A stretch of 64,000 nt of DNA, taken from assembly GCA_028293125.1 (NCBI GenBank), contig JAQGPJ010000021.1:62001-126000 (forward strand), written 5' to 3'. This document shows, one piece after another, positions 34,515-41,600 of this stretch. The DNA is from Verrucomicrobiales bacterium. GTDB lineage: Bacteria > Verrucomicrobiota > Verrucomicrobiia > Verrucomicrobiales > V1-33. The notes below the pieces were generated by a model that searched no databases, was not told where the DNA came from, and saw only the letters and a list, made by a program, of their open reading frames with translations. Every line of letters begins with the position of its first letter. The stretch's first letter is position 1. The position numbers were made by a program, and so were the translations under genes.

Positions 34515-37500
34515 CCTCCCCGCCCCCGATCTTTCCGCCGCCCGCACCGCCTCCCTGCTGCACCAACTCACCGGTGCCCTGGCCAGCCATGCGCGGGCCG
34601 TGGAGGACCTCACCCGTGAGCAGCGGGTCCAGCGGCTCACCCTGGAGCGCCGGCAGCAGGAGGCCACCAGTCTTCTGGAGGACCGGATCGCCCAGGAGCT
34701 GGAGGCGCTGGACTCCTTCTGGGTGGCCAAATGGGAAAGCACCCGCTGGCACCACGAGCAGCGCATGCTGCGCATCGAGCGTGCGGAACGCAACTGCCTG
34801 CGCGATCTTCCCAAGCGCACCGAGGCCGCGCGGGCCCGATGGCTGGGCGGCATCCAGCGCGAGCGCATGCAGATGGAGCGCACCCTGGCGGGCGGCTCCT
34901 CCGCGCTGACCCGGCAGTTGGAAAGCCTGGCCGCCCGGCTGGATGGTGCCCGGCCCGCGCTGGAAAAACAGCTCCGCGCCGCCCGCACCGCGTTTCAGGG
35001 ATCGCCCGGCTTTCAGCGGTTTCTGAACCCGCCCGCACCGGCATCGGTGCCTGCGCCACCATCGGACCGGGAGACGAGCCCCTTCAGCCTGGAGGAGGCT
35101 GAAAAGGAACTGACCGGCGTGGAGGAGGGCCTCAGCGCCACCGACCAGCTGCTGGCCGCCTATCAGGCCCAGGCCCTGCCCCGCTTTTTCAAAACCGTCC
35201 ACCCCGCGATCGTGGCCATGATCCTCATCGCCGGCGCGGTGGCGTGGGCGGGCATTTCAAGTTTCAAAAATCCGGACACCCTGCGCCTGGCCGGTATCGC
35301 CGCCGGAGGTGGGCTTCTGGTGCTGACGGTGGTGTATTTCACAGCCATGAAAGCCGCGCGCCCGGCGGCGGAGGCGCTGGCACGGGCCATTCCCGGGGGA
35401 CTGGCCGTTACCGAGCGGCTGCGCCCGCAGGTGGATGCCGCCCTGGCGGCGCACCACGACCGCCTCAAGGCGGAGCAGGAGAAAATTGCCCAGGAGATGC
35501 AGACCAAGCGCGGCTCCGTGGACAGCATCGGCAACGAGTTTGCCAGCGGGGCGCGCCGGAAAATCAGCACTCAGGCTCTCCGCATTGCCACCAAAAATGA
35601 GTCCCTGATGAATATGAAGCGGAATGTGCTGGAGACGGGCCACGCCGCCGAGTCCGCCACGCTGCAGGAAAAGCTCAATGCCCGCCGGGAGGCCCTTACC
35701 GCCAAACAAGCCGGGGAAACCGCGGCCCTTTCCGCCAGAACGGAGGAGCGCTGGCAGACCGTGGAGAAAACCTGGCAGGAGGCGGTGCCCGGCCTTTTTC
35801 AGGAGCTGGACGAAATACGTCAGGCCACCGCGCGCACGCCGGTGCCCGGGAATGGTGAAAGCTGGACTCCCCCCACGGAATTCAGCTCCCTCCTGCCGGT
35901 GGCGGAGCTGGCAGTGGATCTTGAAAAACACGCGGGTGCTCTGCCCCGCACCCCGCGCCTGCCACTGCCCCCGGACATCCAGCCGCTGCGCCTGCCGCTC
36001 AGCCTGATTTTTCCGCTTCAGGGATCCCTGATCCTGCGGACTCCCGGCCCGGCGCGCGGGGAGGCGGCGGACATGCTGAATCTGACCATTCTCCGCCTGC
36101 TGGCCTCGTTCCCGCCAGGGAAGGCCAGCTTCACCATCCTCGATCCCGTCGGCCTGGGTCAGAACTTCGCCGGGCTGATGAATCTGTCCGACTACGAGGA
36201 CAGCCTGATCAACCACCGTATCTGGACCCAGCGGGATCAGATTGAGGAGCATCTGGCCACTCTGAGCAAGCACATTGAGAAAGTGATCCAGATGTATCTG
36301 CGGAACGAGTACGCCACTATTTCCGAATACAATGCCCAAGCCGGCAGCGTCGCGGAAAAATACCATTTCCTGGTCATTGCCGACTATCCCGCCAACTTCA
36401 GCGAGACCGCCATGCAGCGGCTGGAGAGCATCCTCGCCAGCGGTCCCCGCTGCGGGGTCTTCACGCTCATGCACGCCAATGAGCGCGCCCTGGCGCCTGC
36501 CGAATCCGGCAGCATCCAGCAAAGAACGGACAGTCTGGTGCTCTGTCAGGAAAACGGAGCATGGACCCTGCCCGGCACGCCGGCGGCGGGGGTGACCATC
36601 ACCCCGCTGCCGCCGCCGCCCGCGGAGCAGGCCGCCGCCCTGCTGCATGCCATCGGCCGGGCCAGCGTGGACTCCGGACGCGTGGAGGTGCCCTTCTCCG
36701 CCATCACGCCGGCTCCGCAGGATTACTGGAAAAACGACACCGCCCAGGAGCTCCGCATCGCCATCGGCCGCACCGGGGCCACCAAGCAGCAGATCATGGC
36801 CATCGGCAAGGGCACCCGACAGCACGCGCTGTTCGCCGGGAAAACGGGCTCCGGCAAATCCACGCTCTTCCACGTCATCATCACCAATCTGGCCCTGTCG
36901 TGCAGTCCGGATCAGGTGGAGTTCTACCTCATCGACTTCAAAAAGGGCGTGGAGTTCAAATGCTATGCCACCAAACGCCTGCCCCACGCCCGCGTGGTGG
37001 CCATCGAATCCGACCGTGAGTTCGCGCTCAGCGTGCTCCAGCGGCTGGACGAGGAGCTGAAGCGACGAGGCGAGCGCTTCCGCCAGCTGGGTGTGCAGGA
37101 CCTGCCGGGCTGGCAGCGGGCCGGGACCGGCGAACCGATTCCCCGCACCCTGCTGATCATTGACGAATTTCAGGAATTCTTTGTGGAGGACGACCCCATC
37201 GCCCAGAGCGCCTCCCTGCTGCTGGACCGCATCGTCCGTCAGGGCCGCGCCTTCGGTATTCACGTGCTGCTGGGCTCACAGACGCTGGGGGGTGCCTACT
37301 CGCTGGCCCGCGCCACCCTGGGACAGATGACGATCCGCGTCGCCCTCCAGTGCAACGAGGCCGACGCCTACCTCATCATGGATGACAACAACTCCGCGCC
37401 GCGCCTGCTTTCGCGGCCCGGTGAAGGCATTTACAACGACGCCGCCGGAGCCGTGGAGGGCAACAGTCCCTTCCAAGTCGTCTGGCTGCCCGACGCGGAG

Positions 37501-38463
37501 CGCGATCAGTGGCTGGACAAGGTGCAGGCGCTGGCCGCAGCCTCGGACCGTCCGCCTCTGGCACCGGTCGTCTTTGAAGGCAACGCGCCCGCCGATCTGC
37601 GTGGCAATGTGCTGCTGCGGAGGGTTCTGGAAAGCATCCCGGTCCAGTCTCCCCCAGCGGGCCGCTGTTGGCTGGGTGCGCCGAACTCCATCAAAGGTCC
37701 CACGGAGGTCACCTTTCAGCGCCAGAGCGGTCAGCACCTGCTGGTGGTCGGTCAGCGGGACGAGGCCACGCTTACCCTGCTAGGGCTTTCGCTGCTGGCC
37801 CTGGCGGCGCAATATCCCGCCGGCACCGCCAAGTTCTACTTTTTCCACAGCGCCACTCCGGACACGCCAGCGGCGGAATTCATCGACCAGATCATCGCCA
37901 CGGTGCCCGGCGCGGCCATCACCCAGGTGCACCCCGCGGGGTCCGCCAGCGCCATGGCGGAGATCGCCGTCGAACTGAAGTCCCGCAGCTCCGGTGCGGA
38001 TGAGGGTGCCGGCCACGGCGCACCGCCGGTCTTTGTGCTGATCCACGGTCTGCACCGCTTTAAAAAACTGCGCCAGGAGGACGACTTCAGCTTCTCCACG
38101 GACGCCGACAGCGGAGAGAGCGCCGGCGCGCAGTTCACCACGCTGATCACCGAGGGCAGCGGCCACGGCCTGCACCTGCTGGTGACACTGGACACCTTCA
38201 ACAATGTGAGCCGCTGCATGAACCGCAAGGCCCTCACGGAGTTCGAGATGCGCGTGGTGTTCCAGATGAGCGCCAACGACTCCTCCAGCCTCATCGACTC
38301 CCCCGCCGCCAGCAATCTAGGCCTGCACCGCGCGCTGTTCTACAACGAGCACGACGGCACGCTCGAAACCCTCCGCCCCTACGCCGCGCCGGACAGCGGC
38401 TGGCTGCTGGAGGCCGCGGAGGCGCTCGGCAGCCACCAGTCCGGCCCGGCCCCGGTTCTCTGA
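34507..38463 (+). CDS. Membrane-anchored FtsK/SpoIIIE-type ATPase, EccC/EssC-like
   Basis: The protein has 1,318 residues from a GTG that overlaps the previous stop; a longer frame begins inside that gene and is not believed. Layout: long coiled coil (about 10-200), two membrane helices (about 236-256 and 259-281), a second coiled coil (about 300-445), then three RecA-like ATPase units. Unit 1 (about 495-745) has no P-loop. Unit 2 (about 750-1010) is canonical, with Walker A GKTGSGKST (778-786), FYLIDFKKGVEF, Walker B LLIIDEF (D886) and GIHVLLGSQTL. Unit 3 (about 1020-1318) is degenerate (LLVVGQRDEATLT). Three tandem units in one membrane protein are the hallmark of type VII EccC/EssC motors; DNA-pumping FtsK has one unit plus a gamma DNA-reading domain, absent here. 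The WXG100-like neighbours support protein export. Confidence 0.8.
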   Translation: MNSLPAPDLSAARTASLLHQLTGALASHARAVEDLTREQRVQRLTLERRQQEATSLLEDRIAQELEALDSFWVAKWESTRWHHEQRMLRIERAERNCLRDLPKRTEAARARWLGGIQRERMQMERTLAGGSSALTRQLESLAARLDGARPALEKQLRAARTAFQGSPGFQRFLNPPAPASVPAPPSDRETSPFSLEEAEKELTGVEEGLSATDQLLAAYQAQALPRFFKTVHPAIVAMILIAGAVAWAGISSFKNPDTLRLAGIAAGGGLLVLTVVYFTAMKAARPAAEALARAIPGGLAVTERLRPQVDAALAAHHDRLKAEQEKIAQEMQTKRGSVDSIGNEFASGARRKISTQALRIATKNESLMNMKRNVLETGHAAESATLQEKLNARREALTAKQAGETAALSARTEERWQTVEKTWQEAVPGLFQELDEIRQATARTPVPGNGESWTPPTEFSSLLPVAELAVDLEKHAGALPRTPRLPLPPDIQPLRLPLSLIFPLQGSLILRTPGPARGEAADMLNLTILRLLASFPPGKASFTILDPVGLGQNFAGLMNLSDYEDSLINHRIWTQRDQIEEHLATLSKHIEKVIQMYLRNEYATISEYNAQAGSVAEKYHFLVIADYPANFSETAMQRLESILASGPRCGVFTLMHANERALAPAESGSIQQRTDSLVLCQENGAWTLPGTPAAGVTITPLPPPPAEQAAALLHAIGRASVDSGRVEVPFSAITPAPQDYWKNDTAQELRIAIGRTGATKQQIMAIGKGTRQHALFAGKTGSGKSTLFHVIITNLALSCSPDQVEFYLIDFKKGVEFKCYATKRLPHARVVAIESDREFALSVLQRLDEELKRRGERFRQLGVQDLPGWQRAGTGEPIPRTLLIIDEFQEFFVEDDPIAQSASLLLDRIVRQGRAFGIHVLLGSQTLGGAYSLARATLGQMTIRVALQCNEADAYLIMDDNNSAPRLLSRPGEGIYNDAAGAVEGNSPFQVVWLPDAERDQWLDKVQALAAASDRPPLAPVVFEGNAPADLRGNVLLRRVLESIPVQSPPAGRCWLGAPNSIKGPTEVTFQRQSGQHLLVVGQRDEATLTLLGLSLLALAAQYPAGTAKFYFFHSATPDTPAAEFIDQIIATVPGAAITQVHPAGSASAMAEIAVELKSRSSGADEGAGHGAPPVFVLIHGLHRFKKLRQEDDFSFSTDADSGESAGAQFTTLITEGSGHGLHLLVTLDTFNNVSRCMNRKALTEFEMRVVFQMSANDSSSLIDSPAASNLGLHRALFYNEHDGTLETLRPYAAPDSGWLLEAAEALGSHQSGPAPVL

Positions 38464-38527
38464 CACCGGCTTCCGGCCCATTCCCCTTCACCCCTGCGCT
38501 CCGTTTCCTGCTCCGGAAATCACAGGC

Positions 38528-39121
38528 TTGGACATCCTCTCCACCGCTCTGACCCTGCTATTGGTCATGGACCCGCTCGGGAATATCCCGAACTTCATGG
38601 CGACCCTGCGGCAGGTGCCCACAGAGCGGCTGGGGCGCATCATCTTCCGGGAATGCCTGTTCGCCTTGGCCGTACTGCTGGCCGTGCTGGCGGGAGGCCG
38701 CGGATTCATGGCCATCTTCGGTCTGAGCTCGGAGGCCCTGCGCATCGCGGGAGGCATCATGCTGTTCCTGATAGCCCTGCGCATGATCTTCCCTGAGGCC
38801 GGCGGCGAGCGGGTTGAAACCGTGGAGGAGGAGCCCTTCATCGTTCCTCTGGCCACCCCGCTGATCGCCGGTCCCTCGCTTATCGCCACCAACATGGTCC
38901 TGGCGGGTAATCCCACCATCAGCCGCCCCGGCGTCTTCGCCGCCATTCTGGCCGCGTGGAGCATCAGCACCCTCATCCTGCTCAGCGCTCCGTTTTTCGC
39001 CCGCATCCTTGGCCGGCGCGGCATCATGGCCGTGGAGCGCCTGATGGGCATGCTGCTGGTGGTGGTGGCGGTGCAGATGTTTTTGGACGGGCTGCATTTG
39101 CCATCCCGGTTGCCGGGATGA
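38528..39121 (+). CDS. MarC-family integral membrane protein
   Basis: The protein has 197 residues with a TTG start at 38528 and six predicted membrane helices. MarC/YhgN-family features are visible: LLVMDPLGNIPNF in the first helix, ALRIAGGIMLFLIALRM and PLATPLIAGPSLIATNM, with IMAVERLMGMLLVVVAVQM at the end. The family's function is unknown; the old link to antibiotic resistance through marRAB was not confirmed. It begins 64 bp after the ATPase gene on the same strand, so it could be read with the secretion-like module, but MarC genes are common singletons and a functional link is not implied. A heptad array starts 7 bp after its stop. Confidence 0.9.
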   Translation: MDILSTALTLLLVMDPLGNIPNFMATLRQVPTERLGRIIFRECLFALAVLLAVLAGGRGFMAIFGLSSEALRIAGGIMLFLIALRMIFPEAGGERVETVEEEPFIVPLATPLIAGPSLIATNMVLAGNPTISRPGVFAAILAAWSISTLILLSAPFFARILGRRGIMAVERLMGMLLVVVAVQMFLDGLHLPSRLPG

Positions 39122-39126
39122 GGAGA

Positions 39127-39156
39127 AAGTTTTCAGTTTTCAGGGCTCAGGGTTTG
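39127..39156. repeat. Heptad array; left copy of a 24-bp inverted pair
   Basis: GTTTTCA (39129-39135), GTTTTCA (39136-39142), GGGCTCA (39143-39149) and GGGTTTG (39150-39156). Positions 39127-39150 recur exactly, in inverse orientation, at 41577-41600. It lies immediately downstream of the MarC gene. Confidence 0.8.
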
Positions 39157-39186
39157 TTTGGGGGAGCCACATTTCCAACCCCATAG

Positions 39187-39363
39187 ATGCTGACACTATT
39201 ACAGGCGGCAGTGGTGCCGCTTTGCCGCCAGACGGTGGAGGCCCGGAAGCGTATCCTGGGACCGGAGCACCGTGACACGCCTGCCTTCATCAACAATTTT
39301 GCAGTGCTGCCGGGATATCGACGATCTCTTTCACAGGTCAATCACAGGCACGCAGACCCGTGA
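39187..39363 (+). pseudogene. Remnant of a TPR (kinesin light chain-type) protein
   Basis: A 58-codon frame from the ATG at 39187 to the TGA at 39361-39363 includes RQTVEARKRILGPEHRDTPA and INNFAVLPGY. This matches one repeat of the TPR_10/TPR_12 type (R..LE.RKR.LGPEHPDT..s.NNLA.LY). One lone repeat with a shortened tail implies a fragment of a larger gene left by deletion. No start signal is evident. Confidence 0.55.
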
Positions 39364-39410
39364 CTGGTCCCCATCATCGATTGAAGCGCGGATATCAAAC
39401 GGGAGGGTGT

Positions 39411-39776
39411 TCATCGTTCATTCGAAATGACACGAAGACTGGCTCCCAACGAGGCAACCAAGGCAAGCATGTGGCTGGGCAACTCGAACTCATCCGGTCC
39501 AGGCGGCCCCACAGCTATCTGAAGCTGAAATTTCGCATCGTAAAATTGGAGAAGTTTCAGAAACAGGGGGAAATGCGGAGCCAGATCATCCACAAAATCC
39601 CCGGCAGCCAATTTGGGAGCAACTGGACATGAGACAATGAAATCACCACGCCAATCGCCCGGTGGCCCTTCTGCAAAGGTGGACTTCGAATAGGACGGCA
39701 ATCCATCCAATGCCTCATCAATTGTTTGGCCGGATTGAACGCGAAGCCGGATGTCCAGTTTTGTAACGGCCTGCAT
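39411..39776 (-). CDS. Small hypothetical protein, DUF4279-like
   Basis: The protein has 121 residues from the ATG at 39776 (MQAVTKLDIRLRVQSG). The C-terminal part reads FQLQIAVGPPGPDEFELPSH, then MLALVASLGASLRVISN, in the style of DUF4279 proteins (beta strand, F-x-L-x-x-x-L-x-L-L-A-x-L-G, beta strand). The N-terminal strand LDIRLRV and the GDWRGDF segment also fit. DUF4279 has no assigned function, though such small proteins often appear as toxin-immunity-like genes. Its base composition is less GC-rich than the surroundings, consistent with acquisition. It lies next to the tyrosine recombinase on the same strand. Confidence 0.5.
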   Translation of the reverse strand: MQAVTKLDIRLRVQSGQTIDEALDGLPSYSKSTFAEGPPGDWRGDFIVSCPVAPKLAAGDFVDDLAPHFPLFLKLLQFYDAKFQLQIAVGPPGPDEFELPSHMLALVASLGASLRVISNER

Positions 39777-39898
39777 TTTTGAGTGTCAGGGACAGTATTG
39801 AGTTTTGGGTTGGGGAGGAACAGAACCCCGACTCCAGCCTGAGCCGGGTGCTGACGGGCTTGGAAAACAGAGGCTTCGTACTCCACAAGCCGCAATGC

Positions 39899-40819
39899 TC
39901 ATGCCAGACTGAGATCATCGACCACGGAGCGCAGCCGCCCCTGGTCAATGTGGGTGTAGCGGGCGGTGGTGGACAGGCTTTTGTGGCCCAGCAGATCCTG
40001 CAGTTCCCGGAGGTTGCGGCCCCGCTCGTTGAGCAGCAGGCTGGCGGCGCTGTGCCGCAGGCCGTGGGCGGTGATCACCTCCGCCCCCACTGCCCGGCAG
40101 GCCGCCGCCAGCTTTTTGTTGAAGGCCTGATTGCTGAGAGGGGCTCCGTCCCGGCCCGGAAACACCAGCTCACTGCCGGCGAACCCGACATGGCCCTGCC
40201 GCAACCGGTGCCCCTTGAACCCCTCCAGAAAAGCTCCCCATTCCGCCAGCGACTCCCCCAGACGGGGCATCACCGGCACATCCCGGTATTTGCCGCCCTT
40301 CACTTTCAGCCGGGCGGCGGTCACCTGCCCTGCCCCGTCATACATCAGCCGGTCCCTGGAAAGGAGCGCCCACTCATGAAACCGGCAGGCCGTGAAGAAG
40401 AGAGCCTCCGCAAGGTGACTGGCCAGATGGTCAAAGTAATCCCGGCGGTGCCGCCGCAGCTCCAAGAGCACTTTGGCAAGCTTTCCGCCCTCCAGATGGC
40501 GGATCTCCACGGCGTCCGGCCGGAATTTCGGGGCCAGGCAGTCCGCAAAGGGGTTGGGGGCCTCCAGCACCCGGTAGAGGAACGCCAGGGCTGCCTTCAC
40601 CTGAAGGTGGTGGGAGGCCCCACGGCCACGGGTCAGCCCCGTGTAAAACTCCTCCGCCCTGGCCTGAGGAAGCGCGGCGGGGTCCAGAGAGAGGGAGGCG
40701 GCGCGGATGACGGTGTCCCGCCAAGTGCGGCGGTAGGCGGCCAGCGTGGGACCGGACAAGCCGCGCTGGGCGGCGGCGGCATTGAGCTTTTCAAGGATTT
40801 CCTGGGAGCTGGCGGGCAT
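39899..40819 (-). CDS. Tyrosine recombinase/site-specific integrase (XerC/D-like)
   Basis: The protein has 306 residues from the ATG at 40819 (MPASSQEIL); an upstream start at 40876 adds 19 residues of no family character. The N-terminal core-binding (SAM-like) domain occupies about residues 5-90 (LNAAAAQRGLSGPTLAAYRR). The catalytic domain holds Arg in FFTACRFHEWALL, Lys in VKGGKYRDVP, H-x-x-R in TAHGLRHSAA, His in LGHKSLS and nucleophile Tyr in TTARYTHID, so it looks active. The first Arg box is ACRFHEW in place of the usual TGxRxxE. It is Xer-sized, but the local context (gene-poor, TPR remnant, inverted flanking repeats) fits a mobile-element integrase at least as well as housekeeping XerC/D. 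Confidence 0.88.
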   Translation of the reverse strand: MPASSQEILEKLNAAAAQRGLSGPTLAAYRRTWRDTVIRAASLSLDPAALPQARAEEFYTGLTRGRGASHHLQVKAALAFLYRVLEAPNPFADCLAPKFRPDAVEIRHLEGGKLAKVLLELRRHRRDYFDHLASHLAEALFFTACRFHEWALLSRDRLMYDGAGQVTAARLKVKGGKYRDVPVMPRLGESLAEWGAFLEGFKGHRLRQGHVGFAGSELVFPGRDGAPLSNQAFNKKLAAACRAVGAEVITAHGLRHSAASLLLNERGRNLRELQDLLGHKSLSTTARYTHIDQGRLRSVVDDLSLA

Positions 40820-41558
40820 GGGGCGGCGGAAAACCGCCTTTTCAGGGTGCCGCAGCGGGCCGGGTGGGCAACCCAATTTTTATAACTTGAGAATGGATTC
40901 CAGATTCCCTGCAAGGGAGCCTGTCCTGCGCAGGTGAAGGATACAGCCGCCCCATTTCCCGGCTCCCGCCCTCTCGAAGCACCGCCAGCCATGGCATGCG
41001 TTATCCACGCCGCCCCTGCATGGCGATGCCGGACGGTTATTCCTCCCTGGGGCCTGCAATTCTCGTCCAAGTCATGAAGGCGGAAAATCAGAAATCCCGT
41101 GGTTTGCTCCACAGGTCCGGTTTCAGTCCGGCCTTCCCGGTCCCGCTCCGACACGGCTGAAACCACTCCCAAAATCAGAGGCCTGTGCCCGCATGCTTTG
41201 GATCCTCATAAAGCTGGAGTGCCGCGCTTTCACCGAACTGCCATTCCACCAGTCCAGGCATTGGCCGCCGCACGGGCGGACTGCCAAAAAGTTCCCCATA
41301 TCAAAGTGCACGGGCGGCAAGATCGGAGCAGCTCATGTAGGCAAAGACGGTTTTGATATTCATAACCATTTAATCCGGTTGAACGGTTCCGGAAGCTCTT
41401 GGAGATGCGGAGAGCTTCCCAGGCGCGCCGGAACGCAGATTCCGATCATCAGCATGGCTGATGATGCTCCCCGCCCCGGGCGTGCCGACACACCAGACTC
41501 AAAGCCAGACTCAAAGCCAGCCGCCAAACATAGGCTATCTATTGCCACCACTGCCCTT
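40820..41558. other. Gene-poor region of about 740 bp
   Basis: No convincing protein-coding frame or RNA gene was found. The frames that are open on either strand do not resemble known proteins. It includes a 12-bp tandem repeat (41494-41520) and AAAGC ... GCTTT arms around 41210-41230. It may hold decayed sequence of a former insertion. Confidence 0.5.
41494..41520. repeat. 12-bp tandem repeat
   Basis: CAGACTCAAAGC occurs at 41494-41505 and 41506-41517, followed by CAG. It is non-coding. Confidence 0.7.
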
Positions 41559-41600
41559 TGAGCCTGAGCCCTGCGGCTGAGCCCTGAAAACTGAAAACTT
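41559..41600. repeat. TGAGCCC/TGAAAAC heptad array; right copy of a 24-bp inverted pair
   Basis: Units TGAGCC, TGAGCCC, TGCGGC, TGAGCCC, TGAAAAC, TGAAAAC run from 41559 to 41598. Positions 41577-41600 are the exact reverse complement of 39127-39150. It touches the stop codon (41599-41601) of the TrhO-RluA gene. Confidence 0.8.

Noticed and set aside
35257-37263. Minus-strand frame of 668 codons over the ATPase gene
   Set aside because: The opposite strand has clear ATPase motifs; this frame is rich in Gln, His and Gly as expected of a shadow.
34507-38463. Housekeeping FtsK DNA translocase
   Set aside because: There are three ATPase units, no four-helix FtsK N-terminus and no gamma DNA-reading domain, and WXG100-like genes are adjacent.
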